Below, in pieces: positions 1 to 9,230 of a DNA stretch of 64,000 nucleotides. Source of the DNA: Elioraea tepida (lineage in GTDB: Bacteria; Pseudomonadota; Alphaproteobacteria; Acetobacterales; Acetobacteraceae); NCBI RefSeq assembly GCF_019203965.1, contig NZ_CP076448.1, forward strand, positions 2,061,001 through 2,125,000. Direction: 5' to 3'. The translations under genes and the position numbers were made by a program. Position 1 is the stretch's first letter, and each line of letters starts with the position of its first letter. The notes beneath the pieces were generated by a model, which was not told where the DNA came from, did no database searches, and was given only the letters and a program-made list of their open reading frames with translations.

Positions 1-301
1 GGACGAGATCGAGCTTCCCGCGATCGCCGACCCGCACGCCTATGCGCTCGAGATCTCGGGCGACTCGATGGAGCCGGTCTACCGTGATGGGGACATCGTC
101 ATCGTCTCGCCCGCGGCGCCGACCCGGCGGGGCGATCGCGTCTGCGTCCGCACGACCGACGGCGAGGTCATGGCCAAGGAACTCGTCCGTCGCTCCGCCC
201 GGCGGATCGAGCTCGCCTCGCTGAACCCGGCCTTCCCGGGCCGAAGCTTCGACATCGACGAGATCTCCTGGATCGCCCGGATCATCTGGGCGAGCCAGTA
301 G
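1..301 (+). CDS. S24 family peptidase / LexA-like repressor, C-terminal part (5' end outside window)
   Basis: The reading frame is open from the first base, so the gene begins before the window and only about 99 C-terminal residues are visible. They match the S24 (LexA/UmuD/CI repressor) self-cleavage domain. The serine motif SGDSMEP lies about 20 residues into the visible part, followed by YRDGDIV. The lysine of VMAKELV sits at the spacing expected for the second half of the Ser-Lys dyad. In this family an N-terminal HTH domain is usually fused to this fold and cleavage inactivates repression; the HTH is not visible here, so DNA binding is inferred. The ending (ISWIARIIW) is more like XRE-S24 phage-type regulators than canonical LexA. 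It converges with the mprF-like gene, leaving only 16 bp between stop codons. Confidence 0.85.
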   Translation, partial: DEIELPAIADPHAYALEISGDSMEPVYRDGDIVIVSPAAPTRRGDRVCVRTTDGEVMAKELVRRSARRIELASLNPAFPGRSFDIDEISWIARIIWASQ

Positions 302-317
302 ACCCGTCCGGACCGGC

Positions 318-2348
318 TCACCCGACCGGCGCAGGCTCCGCCCGCCCGCCGCGTGCCAGAGCCGGTACGAGCGGAAGGAGGCGGAGCAGGTCCCGCTCCG
401 CCTTGCACACCATGTAGTGCTCGGCCGGCGGCGTGTCCCCCTCCGTCTCCTCGGCGAGACGATCCGACTCCGTCAGCGGAAAGGCGGTGAGCCCGATGTC
501 ACCATAGACGTGGAGGAGGTCCGGCCCGACCCGCCAGAAGGCGGGGTCGACCCCCTCCTGGTCGCACAGATCGCGGAAGCGCCAGATCGCGGAGATCCGA
601 TCGTGCTCGTCGCCCGCCGGGTCGCCGAGGCCGAGCCAGATCCCGGGAAGCCTGCGGAAGGCGATCGCCGCCTTGCCGGCCTCGCCGAACACCACCCCGT
701 CCGCCTCGCGCGCCACAGGCGCGGCATGGCCGAGCGCGGCAAGCCGCGCCCGCGTGGCAGGATCAAGCGGGTGGACCTCGATTCGCGCCGGCCGCAACAG
801 ACGCCACAGGGCGAACACGAGCAGCGCCACGCCGAGCCCGATCGTGGCGCGCAGCGACCAGGGCGTGTCGGCGGCGAGCACCACCGACAACCAGGTCTCG
901 TCGCTCCGGTCGCGGCGGAGATGGGCGAACAGCGCGAGCGTGATCGCGCACGCCGCGAGCGAGGCCACGGCGGCGAGCCAGCTCGCCGTGAAGGGCTCGC
1001 GGACGAGACGTGTGTCGCGATAGAAGCTGCGCCGGAACGGCGCCACGGCTGCGGCGATGCCGACGAGCAGGAGCGGTGCGACAAGCCCGTGCCCCTTTGC
1101 CGCCGCCGTCGTCGCCCCGAGCAGAAGCAGCGCGAGCACCATCGCCCAGGCGATCGTGACGCGTCGCCACAGCCCCCAAGCGACCACGAGCAGCCCCGCA
1201 CCGATCACGCTCGCGGCGAAGTGCGACAGCTGCACGAGCGGCGCGGCCGGCTCGGCGAGCCCGCGCGCGGCGAGCGCCACCGTCGCCTCAACAGGTGGCA
1301 GCGAGCCGAGGAAGAGCATCATCAGCCCCGCAAGCGTCACGGCGGCCGCGAGCACGGGCACGACGAAGGGCTCGCCCCAGCGCGAGGCCTGCACAAGCGC
1401 CCGCGACACCGCAACGCGTCGGATCAGGACCTCGTTCGCCGCGAACAGCCCGCCCGCGAGGAACAGCGGCAGGATGTGGTAGAGCAGCCGGAAGACGAGC
1501 AGGGCGCCGACGATGGTCGCGGCATCGAGATGGGGCGCAAGCCCGACGAGCATCGTGCCGTCGAACACGCCGATCCCGCCCGGCACATGGCTCGCCATCG
1601 CCGCGGTGTAGGCGGTGACATAGACCGCGAGGAAGACGAGGAGGGTGAGGCCGGGCGCGTCCGGCAGGAGCACGTAGAAGATCCCCGCCGTCAGCGCGAC
1701 ATCGACGGTCGCGAGCAGAACCTGTGCGGCCGCCATGCGCGGCCCGGGCAGGGGAATGGCGGTTCGGAAGAGAACGATCGGCTCACGGCGGACGAGCCCC
1801 ACGAGCGCATAGCCGAGCACGAGGCCGAGCATGACGAGGCCGACCGCCGCCATCACCGGTGTCGGCACCCACCCTCCGAAGCCCGGGATGGCGTGCGGCA
1901 CGGCAAGCAGCACGAGTCCGCCCAAGGTGAGCCCGCCGAGCACGAAGGTGAGGCTCGTGAACGCGACCACACCCGCGATCTGCAACGGTGACATGCCCCA
2001 GAGCACATAGAGACGGTAGCGGATCGCTGCGCCCGAGAGCGTGGCGAAGCCGATGTTGTGCGCGAGCGCGTAGGCCGTGAACGAGGCGAAGGCGATCCGG
2101 CCATAGGGGAGCGGATGGCCGACGAAGCGCGTCCCCAGCGTGTCGTAGGCGGTCAGAACGAGATAGGCGACCACCGTGAGCGCGAAGGCGAGGAGGATCG
2201 ACGGCTCAGGTATCGCGTCCATCGCCGCGAGCACGTCGGCGAGCCTGAGCGCGGCGAGCTCGCGCTGCACCACCCAGAGCGCGCCGACGACGAGCGCGAC
2301 CCCGAGCGCCGCGGGAAGATGGCGCGCAAGCGACCGGACGCGGCTCAT
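318..2348 (-). CDS. MprF-type lysylphosphatidylglycerol flippase with a shortened synthase domain
   Basis: 676 residues, starting MSRVRSLARHLP. The first ~530 residues are a polytopic membrane domain with about a dozen hydrophobic segments, including the PGGIGVFDG stretch typical of the MprF flippase part (LPG_synthase_TM). A soluble part follows that resembles the start of the DUF2156 aminoacyl-PG synthase domain (GLGDPAGDEHDRI, IWRFRDLCDQ, DIGLTAFPLTE). Full-length MprF is about 850 residues and carries a second GNAT-like half that accepts Lys-tRNA; here that half is absent and replaced by a ~45-residue unrelated tail. The stop lies 16 bp from the convergent S24 gene, so the missing part is not hidden downstream. 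It is 34 bp downstream of the lysyl-tRNA synthetase gene, probably in one operon. The flippase role is inferred; synthase activity is doubtful. Confidence 0.8.
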   Translation of the reverse strand: MSRVRSLARHLPAALGVALVVGALWVVQRELAALRLADVLAAMDAIPEPSILLAFALTVVAYLVLTAYDTLGTRFVGHPLPYGRIAFASFTAYALAHNIGFATLSGAAIRYRLYVLWGMSPLQIAGVVAFTSLTFVLGGLTLGGLVLLAVPHAIPGFGGWVPTPVMAAVGLVMLGLVLGYALVGLVRREPIVLFRTAIPLPGPRMAAAQVLLATVDVALTAGIFYVLLPDAPGLTLLVFLAVYVTAYTAAMASHVPGGIGVFDGTMLVGLAPHLDAATIVGALLVFRLLYHILPLFLAGGLFAANEVLIRRVAVSRALVQASRWGEPFVVPVLAAAVTLAGLMMLFLGSLPPVEATVALAARGLAEPAAPLVQLSHFAASVIGAGLLVVAWGLWRRVTIAWAMVLALLLLGATTAAAKGHGLVAPLLLVGIAAAVAPFRRSFYRDTRLVREPFTASWLAAVASLAACAITLALFAHLRRDRSDETWLSVVLAADTPWSLRATIGLGVALLVFALWRLLRPARIEVHPLDPATRARLAALGHAAPVAREADGVVFGEAGKAAIAFRRLPGIWLGLGDPAGDEHDRISAIWRFRDLCDQEGVDPAFWRVGPDLLHVYGDIGLTAFPLTESDRLAEETEGDTPPAEHYMVCKAERDLLRLLPLVPALARGGRAEPAPVG

Positions 2349-2382
2349 CCTCCCTCCGCCACGCGCCGGGGAGCCGCGGCGC

Positions 2383-3981
2383 TTAGGCAGCGCCCGGGCG
2401 GGCGCGGGCCAGCGCGCCGCGGATCAGCGCCACCGTCTCGGCCACGCCGTAGAGCGCCACGAACCCGCCGAAGCGCGGCCCCTCCTCCTGGCCAAGAAGG
2501 ACCTGGTAGAGAGCGCCGAACCAGTCGCGCAGGCGTTCCTTGGGATAGTGGCGTTTGCCGGCCTCGAACACCGCGTCCTGAAGCGCCGACGCATCCGCGC
2601 CGGGCGGCATGGCCGCGAGCAGCTCGGCGAGATCGGCAAGCGCCGCCGCCTCCGTCGCGTCGGGGTCGCGAAACCGTTTCGCCGGCCGGACGAAATCGCG
2701 ATAGTAAGCGACCGCCCGCTCGACGAGCACGGCGAGCATCGGCATCGCCTCCGGAGAGGCGTCCGGGCGGTAGCGCCGGATGAAGCCCCACATGATCTCC
2801 GGCGTTTCGGCGTTCACCACCGAGGCGAGGTTGAGCAGCATCGTGTAGGAGAGCGGGCTTCCACCGTTGTCGGGGATGCGCCCGCCATGGATGTGCCAGG
2901 CGGGGTTCGCTGCCACCGCCGGCTCGGTCTCGGTGCGTGCGCGCTCGAGATTGGCGAGATACTCGTCCACCGAACGCGGGATCGCGTCGAAATAGAGGCG
3001 CTTCGCGGCGTGCGGCTTGTTGTACATGAACTGGGCGAGGCTCTCGGGCGGGGCATAGGCGAGCCACTCTTCGACCGACAGCCCATTGCCCTTCGATTTC
3101 GAGATCTTCTCCCCCTTCTCGTCGAGGAAGAGCTCGTAGGTGAAGCTCTCCGGCGGCTCGGCCCCGAGGATCCGGCAGATCCGCGAGGACAGACGCACGC
3201 TGTCGATCAGGTCCTTGCCCGACATCTCGTAGTCCACGCCGAGCGCGAACCAGCGCATCGCCCAGTCGCACTTCCATTGCAGCTTGCAGTGCCCGCCCGT
3301 CACCGGTGTCTCGACGAGCCGCCCCGTCTCCTCGTCGCGCCAGACGATCGTTGCGGCATCGAGCTTCCGCTCGAGCACCGGCACCTGCATCACCCGCCCG
3401 GTGCGCGGGCAGATCGGCAGAAACGGCGAATAGGTGGCGCGACGCTCTGGGCCGAGTGTGGGCAGGATCACCGCCATCACCTCGTCGTAGCGCTCGAGCA
3501 CGCGCTTGAGCGCCGCGTCGAACCGGCCGGATCGGTAGTAGGCGGTGGAGGAGGCGAACTCGTACTCGAAGCCGAACTGGTCGAGAAAGGCGCGCAGCCG
3601 GGCGTTGTTGTGCTCGCCGAAGCTCGGATGGGTGCCGAAGGGGTCGGGCACGGCGGTAAGCGGGCGGCCGAGATGCTGCGCGAGCATCTCGCGGTTCGGC
3701 ACGTTGTCGGGCACCTTCCGGAGCCCGTCCATGTCGTCGCTGAAAGCGAGCAGGCGTGTCGGAATGGAGGAGAGCCGGTGGAAGGCGTTGCGCACCATGG
3801 TGGTGCGGACAACCTCGCCAAAGGTGCCAATGTGCGGCAGGCCGGAGGGGCCGTAGCCGGTCTCGAACAGCGCCTCCGCCTTCGGGCGCGCGGCGAGACG
3901 GTCAGCCACGCGGGCGGCCTCCTCGAAGGGCCAGGCGCGGATGGCGCGCCAGTCATGGGCATGCGGGGCGAAGTGCGTCAT
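2383..3981 (-). CDS. lysS: Lysine--tRNA ligase, class I
   Basis: 532 residues, the normal size for a class I LysRS (archaeal type, also called LysK, used by many alphaproteobacteria instead of the class II enzyme). It charges tRNA-Lys with lysine using ATP in the cytoplasm. The Rossmann-fold HIGH motif appears as HIGT at residues 50-53 in [13 protein letters not shown]. The KMSKS loop appears as KISKSKG near residue 292. The conserved GKDLIDS stretch and the helical anticodon-binding C-terminal half are present. The start ATG ([11 protein letters not shown]) lies 71 bp from the divergent helicase start. The shortened mprF-like gene follows 34 bp downstream; this is suggestive because MprF enzymes use Lys-tRNA as lysine donor. 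Confidence 0.96.
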   Translation of the reverse strand: MTHFAPHAHDWRAIRAWPFEEAARVADRLAARPKAEALFETGYGPSGLPHIGTFGEVVRTTMVRNAFHRLSSIPTRLLAFSDDMDGLRKVPDNVPNREMLAQHLGRPLTAVPDPFGTHPSFGEHNNARLRAFLDQFGFEYEFASSTAYYRSGRFDAALKRVLERYDEVMAVILPTLGPERRATYSPFLPICPRTGRVMQVPVLERKLDAATIVWRDEETGRLVETPVTGGHCKLQWKCDWAMRWFALGVDYEMSGKDLIDSVRLSSRICRILGAEPPESFTYELFLDEKGEKISKSKGNGLSVEEWLAYAPPESLAQFMYNKPHAAKRLYFDAIPRSVDEYLANLERARTETEPAVAANPAWHIHGGRIPDNGGSPLSYTMLLNLASVVNAETPEIMWGFIRRYRPDASPEAMPMLAVLVERAVAYYRDFVRPAKRFRDPDATEAAALADLAELLAAMPPGADASALQDAVFEAGKRHYPKERLRDWFGALYQVLLGQEEGPRFGGFVALYGVAETVALIRGALARARPGAA

Positions 3982-4052
3982 CGTCGCAACCTAGGAACGG
4001 CCCCGATGGGGGTCAACATGAGCGGTGCGGGCCGGGGCGCCCGGGACGCAGC

Positions 4053-6848
4053 GTGAGCGGCGCCGCGCCACGGATCGTGCTGCCCGAGGGGCCGGCCGTC
4101 GTGGCCTCGTTCGGCCGTGCCGCCGTGCTCTGGCCCGAGGGCGAGATCGAGACGCTGCCTCTCGAGGCGGCGCAGGCGCGGCTTCGGGCCTCCTCCCCGC
4201 CGCTTGTGTGCCACGCCCCGGCGACGGCGCGGCGCCTCGGCCTTGCCGCTCTCGCCGCCGCCGACGTGCTCGAGCTCTGGGCCTTTGTCCGCCCTGCCGA
4301 GCCAGTGGTGCCGACGCCGCGCGGGCTCGCGGAGACGCTCGGCCTCGCGCCGCCGCGCACGCTCGAGGACGCCGCCGCGTCTCTGCCCGCGATCGCAACC
4401 ATGCTTCTGCGCCTTGCGGCTGCCGCCCGCGCCGCGCCGGCGAACCGCGATGCACCCGCGCTCGCGGCGCTGATGGGGGCGGCGGGCTGGCCCTGGGCGG
4501 CGCCGCTGCTCGCCGCTCTCGGCGCGCCGGACGCGACGGGTGGGACCTCGGCGCTCAGGGTGTGGGAGGCGCTCCCGGAATGGGAGGAGACGGCACGCCC
4601 GCCACCGCCCTCGAGCTTTCCCGTCCTGCCGGCCGAGGCGCGGGCGCGCCTCGCCGCCCTGCTCGGCGAAGCGGCCGAGGACCGGCCCGGCCAGAGCGAC
4701 TTCGCCTCCGCCGCGACAGAGGCCTTCGCCCCACGCGACACCCCAGGCGTGCCGCGCGTCGTGCTGGCCGAAGCCGGAACGGGAACGGGCAAGACAGCTG
4801 CCTACATCGCGCCCGCGAGCCTCTGGGCCGAGCGCAACGGCGCCCCCGTGTGGCTCTCCACCTACACCCGAAACCTGCAGCGCCAGATCGACGCCGAATG
4901 CGCCCGCCTCTGGCCCGACGAGGCCGAGCGTCGACGCCATGTCGCGATCCGAAAGGGGCGGGAAAACTACCTCTGCCTGCTCAATTTCGAGGAGGCGGTG
5001 GCCTCTGCGGGTCGCGGCGCGGCGGCGATGATCGCGCTCGGGCTGATGGCGCGCTGGGTGCGCGCGACCCGGCACGGCGACCTGCAGGGGGGTGACCTGC
5101 CGGGCTGGATCCCTGAGCTTCTCGGTCCGAGCCAGACCCTCGCCCTTTCTGACCGGCGCGGCGAGTGCATCCACTCGGCCTGCGCGCACTGGCGCCGCTG
5201 TTTCATCGAGCGCGGCATCCGTGCCGCGCGGCACGCGACCCTCGTGGTCGCGAACCACGCGCTCGTGATGGTGCAGGCCGCCTGGGGCGCGCCCGACGCG
5301 GGCGGGCTGCCGCTACGCTACGTGTTCGACGAGGGCCATCACCTGTTCGACGCGGCCGACAGCGTGTTCGCCGCTGCTCTCTCCGGCTCCGAGACCGCGG
5401 AGCTGCGACGCTGGCTTCGCGGCAACGAGGGCGGGCGCGGGCGCGCCCGGGGCTTGCGCCGCCGCGCCGAAGACCTCGTCGCCGACCATCCCGAGCTTGC
5501 GCGCGCGCTCGAGGCCGCGCTCGAGGCCGCACGCGCCTTGCCCGCGCCCGGGTGGCTCGCGCGCCTTGCCGAGCCCCCGCGCCCGGAACTCGCCGGGCTT
5601 GCTCCGGGCGAGGACAACCCGGCGGAGGCCTTCCTGCGGCTCGTGCGTCGGCAGGTGCTCGCGCGCCGCACGCGCGACGATCAGGGCGGTGTGATCGAGG
5701 CCGAGGTCCTGCCGATGGTCGAGGGGCTCCCCGACGCCGCCCGACGGCTCGAGCGGGCTCTTGGGCGGATCGCGGCGCCGCTCGAGAGGTTGCGCGAAGG
5801 CCTCGCCGCACGGCTCGACGACGAGGCGGAGAGCCTTGACAGCGGCGAGCGTCAGAGGATCGAGAGCCTCTGCCGGTCGCTTGCCCGGCGCGCGCTCGAC
5901 CCGCTCGCCGCCTGGCGCGGCATGCTCAACGCCGTCTCTGCCGGCACCGCCGAGGCCGGCCGTCCCGGGGAACGCTTCGTCGACTGGTTCGAGATCGTCC
6001 AGCGCGGCGGGCACGAGGCCGATGTCGGGATGCGCCGGCACTGGGTCGACCCCACCGTTCCCTTCGTCCGCGTCGTCGCCGAACCGGCGCACGGGGTGCT
6101 CATCACCTCGGCCACGCTTCGGGACACGGGGGCGGAGACGGAGGAGGGGCGCTGGCAGGCGGCGGAGGAGGCGACGGGTGCGCTGCACCTGCTCGCGCCG
6201 CCGCTTCGCGTCGCGGTTCCCTCTCCCTTCGACTATGCCCGGGCGACGCGCGCCTTCGTCGTCACCGATGTGCGGCGCGACGACCCCGACCAGGTGGCCG
6301 CCGCCTACCGCTCCCTCTTCCTCGCCTCCGGTGGCGGCGCCCTGGGCCTCTTCACCGCCATCGCCCGGTTGCGCGAGGTGCATCGCCGGATCGCGCCGGC
6401 GCTCGAGGCGGCGGGGATCGATCTCCTCGCCCAGCACGTCGATGCCATGGACACGGCCACTCTCGTCGAGGTGTTCCGCGCCGAGGAGGATGCCTGCCTC
6501 TTGGGGACGGACGCGCTGCGCGACGGGGTTGATGTTCCGGGCCGGGCGCTGAGGCTGATCGTGTTCGACCGCCTGCCCTGGCCGCGCCCGACCATCCTGC
6601 ACCGCGCCCGACGCGCCCGGTTCGGCGGCGCGACCCCGTCGGCGATCGACGACAGGATCGCGCGCGCCCGGCTGCGCCAGGCCTTCGGCCGGCTGATCCG
6701 GTCGGAGACCGACCGCGGCTGTTTCGTGCTGCTCGACAGCCGCGCCCCGTCGCGGATCCTCTCCGTTCTTCCCGAGGGTGTGACGGTCCGCCGCGTCGGC
6801 CTTGCCGAGGCGGTGGCGGAGGTACGGGCCTTTCTCAGCGCGGGTTGA
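4053..6848 (+). CDS. ATP-dependent DNA helicase, DinG/XPD-like with Fe-S cysteines
   Basis: 931 residues from a GTG start at 4053. The frame stays open further upstream, but that part lies over the divergent lysS and is not family-like. Walker A is GTGTGKT near residue 243 and the DEAH box reads DEGHH near residue 426. Four cysteines at about residues 308, 372, 377 and 383 lie between motifs I and II, as in the 4Fe-4S domain of XPD/DinG helicases. The C-terminal RecA-like lobe has the GTDALRDGVDVPG and RQAFGRLIR motifs (V and VI). Such enzymes are 5'-3' helicases acting on R-loops, D-loops or damaged DNA; the exact substrate here is inferred. The long N-terminal segment of about 230 residues before Walker A is low in recognisable motifs. 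Confidence 0.88.
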   Translation: MSGAAPRIVLPEGPAVVASFGRAAVLWPEGEIETLPLEAAQARLRASSPPLVCHAPATARRLGLAALAAADVLELWAFVRPAEPVVPTPRGLAETLGLAPPRTLEDAAASLPAIATMLLRLAAAARAAPANRDAPALAALMGAAGWPWAAPLLAALGAPDATGGTSALRVWEALPEWEETARPPPPSSFPVLPAEARARLAALLGEAAEDRPGQSDFASAATEAFAPRDTPGVPRVVLAEAGTGTGKTAAYIAPASLWAERNGAPVWLSTYTRNLQRQIDAECARLWPDEAERRRHVAIRKGRENYLCLLNFEEAVASAGRGAAAMIALGLMARWVRATRHGDLQGGDLPGWIPELLGPSQTLALSDRRGECIHSACAHWRRCFIERGIRAARHATLVVANHALVMVQAAWGAPDAGGLPLRYVFDEGHHLFDAADSVFAAALSGSETAELRRWLRGNEGGRGRARGLRRRAEDLVADHPELARALEAALEAARALPAPGWLARLAEPPRPELAGLAPGEDNPAEAFLRLVRRQVLARRTRDDQGGVIEAEVLPMVEGLPDAARRLERALGRIAAPLERLREGLAARLDDEAESLDSGERQRIESLCRSLARRALDPLAAWRGMLNAVSAGTAEAGRPGERFVDWFEIVQRGGHEADVGMRRHWVDPTVPFVRVVAEPAHGVLITSATLRDTGAETEEGRWQAAEEATGALHLLAPPLRVAVPSPFDYARATRAFVVTDVRRDDPDQVAAAYRSLFLASGGGALGLFTAIARLREVHRRIAPALEAAGIDLLAQHVDAMDTATLVEVFRAEEDACLLGTDALRDGVDVPGRALRLIVFDRLPWPRPTILHRARRARFGGATPSAIDDRIARARLRQAFGRLIRSETDRGCFVLLDSRAPSRILSVLPEGVTVRRVGLAEAVAEVRAFLSAG

Positions 6849-6902
6849 CGGCGCCGTACGCCCGGCGCCATGTGCACGCGGCCAAGTGGAGGAGGATCGC
6901 CG

Positions 6903-7334
6903 ATGCCGGAGACGGAGACCCTGGAGCCGCTGACGCCGCACGAGGCGCTCGTCTTCGCCATGGTGCTCGTCTCCGCCGCCGACCGGACGATGACCGACCG
7001 CGAGCTCAAGACGATCGGCCGGATCGTCACCGCGATGCCGGCCTTCGTCGGCTTCGACCACGGCTCGCTCTCGCAGGTGGCGGAGCGCTGCGTGGCGGTT
7101 CTGCAGCGGGCGGACGGGCTCGAGCGTGCCTTCGCCCTGATCAGCGCCGCCCTGACACCGTCGCTGTGCGAAACCGCCTATGCCTTCGCCTGCGACGTCG
7201 TGGCGGCGGACGGGCGCGCCTCGCAGGAGGAGCTGCGGGTGCTCGAGCTGATGCGCCACCGGCTCGACATCGAGCGGCTCGTCGCCGCCGCGATCGAACG
7301 CGGCGCGCGCGCGCGGCACGCACGCCTCGGCTGA
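6903..7334 (+). CDS. TerB-like (tellurite resistance/DUF533-type) helical protein
   Basis: 143 residues. The ATG at 6903 has a good Shine-Dalgarno (GGAGGA about 8 bases upstream); an upstream in-frame start gives a non-conserved extension. The protein is all-helical and acidic, with the paired TerB pattern: ADRTMTDRELKTIGRIV in the first half and AADGRASQEELRVLELM in the second. Those two D/E-rich loops resemble the metal-binding sites of TerB-family proteins. No signal peptide or membrane segment is present. It lies between the helicase and the ftsH paralogue on the same strand. Although the family is named for tellurite resistance, stand-alone members like this have no proven role, and no other ter genes are nearby. 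Confidence 0.75.
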   Translation: MPETETLEPLTPHEALVFAMVLVSAADRTMTDRELKTIGRIVTAMPAFVGFDHGSLSQVAERCVAVLQRADGLERAFALISAALTPSLCETAYAFACDVVAADGRASQEELRVLELMRHRLDIERLVAAAIERGARARHARLG

Positions 7335-7400
7335 CGCGGGCGCTTGCGGCGAGCCCGGAAGCCGGGCGAAGCTCGCGGGCGGAGAGCGGAGGGGAGCGGC

Positions 7401-9209
7401 GTGGAGAAGAAGGCGCAGATCAACTTCTGGTACGTCCTCGCCGCCCTGATCGCCATGGTGGCGATCCAGGACCTCCTGGTCGCCGTGCGGCAGACCGAGA
7501 CGATCCCCTATTCTGAATTCAAGAAGCTGGTCGCCGAGGGCAAGGTCGCCGAGGCGACGGTCGGCCCAACCACCATTACCGGGCGATTCCGCGAGCCGGT
7601 GGACGGCAAGCCCTTCTTCGTGACGCAGCGCGTGGAGGAGAGCCTTGCGGAGGATCTCGCGCGCGGCAACGTGACCTTCACCGGAGCGATGCCGTCCACC
7701 TTCCTCACGACGGTGCTCTCCTGGGTCGTGCCTGCTCTCGTCTTCTTCGGCCTGTGGTGGTTCCTGATCCGGCGCGTCGCCGACCGCGCTGGCCTGGGCG
7801 GCATGATGTCGGTCGGCCGCTCGCGGGCGAAGGTCTATGTCGAGCGCAACACCGGCACCACCTTCGCCGACGTCGCCGGCGCCGACGAAGCCAAGACGGA
7901 GCTCGAGGAGATCGTCGCCTTCCTCAAGGACCCCGAGACCTACGGCCGGCTCGGGGCGCGCGCGCCCAAAGGCGTTCTGCTGGTCGGGCCGCCCGGCACG
8001 GGCAAGACCCTGCTCGCACGCGCCGTGGCCGGAGAGGCAGGGGTGCCCTTCTTCTCGATTTCGGGAAGCGAGTTCGTCGAGATGTTCGTGGGCGTGGGCG
8101 CGGCGCGCGTGCGCGATCTCTTCGAACAGGCGCGCAAGGCGGCGCCTTGCATCATCTTCATCGACGAGCTCGACGCCTTGGGCCGCGCCCGCACCGCGGG
8201 GATCGTCAGCGGCGGGCATGACGAGAAGGAGCAGACCCTGAACCAGCTCCTCGTCGAGCTCGACGGCTTCGACCCCTCCTCCGGAATCGTCCTCCTCGCC
8301 GCCACCAACCGCCCGGAGATCCTCGACCCGGCACTCACCCGCGCTGGCCGCTTCGACCGCCAGGTCACGCTCGACCGGCCCGACCGCAAGGGTCGCGCCG
8401 CGATTCTCGCCGTGCATGTGCGCAAGGTGAAGCTTGCGCCGGGGATAGACCTCGATCAGCTCGCAGGCCTCACGCCTGGCTTCACGGGGGCTGATCTCGC
8501 AAACCTCGTCAACGAGGCGGCGCTTGCCGCGACTCGCGCCAAGCGCGAGGCGGTGACGATGGAGGATTTCACCACGGCGATCGAGCGGATCGTCGCCGGC
8601 ATCGAGCGCCGGTCGCGCCTGCTCAACGCTGAGGAGCGCCGTCGCGTCGCCTATCACGAGCTCGGCCACGCTCTCGTTGCGCTCTCGATCCCCGGCGCGG
8701 ATCCGGTGCACAAGGTCAGCATCATCCCCCGCGGCGTCGGCGCGCTCGGCTACACGCTGCAGCGGCCGACGGAGGATCGCTTCCTGCTCACCGCCTCCGA
8801 GCTCAAGGGGCGGATGGCGGTGCTGCTCGGCGGCCGGGCGGCGGAGGAGCTCGTCTTCGGCGAGATCTCGACCGGCGCGCAGGATGATCTGATGCGCGCG
8901 ACCGAGATCGCCCGCGGCATGGTCACCCGCTACGGCATGGTGGAGGCCCTGGGCGAGGTCGCCTACGAGACCGAGACGAGCCGCTTCCTTGGGCTTCCGG
9001 TCGAGGGCGGGGGGCGTCGCTTCTCGGAGGAGACGGCGCGGGAGATCGACCTCGCGGTGAAGGGGCTTGTGGCCGAGGCGCATGCCCGCGCCCGGTCGAT
9101 CCTCGAGGCGCGGCGTGCGGAGCTTGATTCGCTTGCGGTGACGCTGCTCGAGCGCGAGACGCTCGGGCCGGAGGACCTCCCGAAGCCAGCGCTTGCGGCC
9201 GCGGCCTGA
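7401..9209 (+). CDS. ftsH: ATP-dependent zinc metalloprotease, FtsH family (paralogue)
   Basis: 602 residues from a GTG at 7401 preceded by GGAGGGGAG. Two N-terminal membrane segments (about residues 10-28 and 94-112) flank a small periplasmic domain. The AAA module follows with Walker A GPPGTGKT near residue 196, Walker [11 protein letters not shown] and the SRH segment ending in RAGRFDRQV. The M41 peptidase zinc site is HELGH near residue 420, where most FtsH proteins have HEAGH. FtsH is a hexameric inner-membrane protease that degrades unassembled membrane proteins and regulators. The short C-terminal tail and the A-to-L change in the zinc motif suggest a second, specialised FtsH rather than the essential housekeeping copy; no folK/tilS/hpt neighbourhood is seen. 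A GC-rich hairpin (7353-7367) lies between the terB-like gene and this gene. Confidence 0.93.
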   Translation: MEKKAQINFWYVLAALIAMVAIQDLLVAVRQTETIPYSEFKKLVAEGKVAEATVGPTTITGRFREPVDGKPFFVTQRVEESLAEDLARGNVTFTGAMPSTFLTTVLSWVVPALVFFGLWWFLIRRVADRAGLGGMMSVGRSRAKVYVERNTGTTFADVAGADEAKTELEEIVAFLKDPETYGRLGARAPKGVLLVGPPGTGKTLLARAVAGEAGVPFFSISGSEFVEMFVGVGAARVRDLFEQARKAAPCIIFIDELDALGRARTAGIVSGGHDEKEQTLNQLLVELDGFDPSSGIVLLAATNRPEILDPALTRAGRFDRQVTLDRPDRKGRAAILAVHVRKVKLAPGIDLDQLAGLTPGFTGADLANLVNEAALAATRAKREAVTMEDFTTAIERIVAGIERRSRLLNAEERRRVAYHELGHALVALSIPGADPVHKVSIIPRGVGALGYTLQRPTEDRFLLTASELKGRMAVLLGGRAAEELVFGEISTGAQDDLMRATEIARGMVTRYGMVEALGEVAYETETSRFLGLPVEGGGRRFSEETAREIDLAVKGLVAEAHARARSILEARRAELDSLAVTLLERETLGPEDLPKPALAAAA

Positions 9210-9230
9210 CCGCTTCGCCGCCCGCTGCGT

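Noticed and set aside
1-301. Prophage repressor region suggested by the S24 domain
   Set aside because: No integrase, capsid, tail or other phage genes follow; neighbours are housekeeping genes.
5313-9083. A 1,256-codon open frame on the minus strand opposite the helicase, terB-like and ftsH genes
   Set aside because: Its translation is Arg/Gly/Ala-rich without motifs and overlaps well-supported genes; long antisense frames are expected in such GC-rich DNA. The same applies to the ~975-codon plus-strand frame at 16959-19886.
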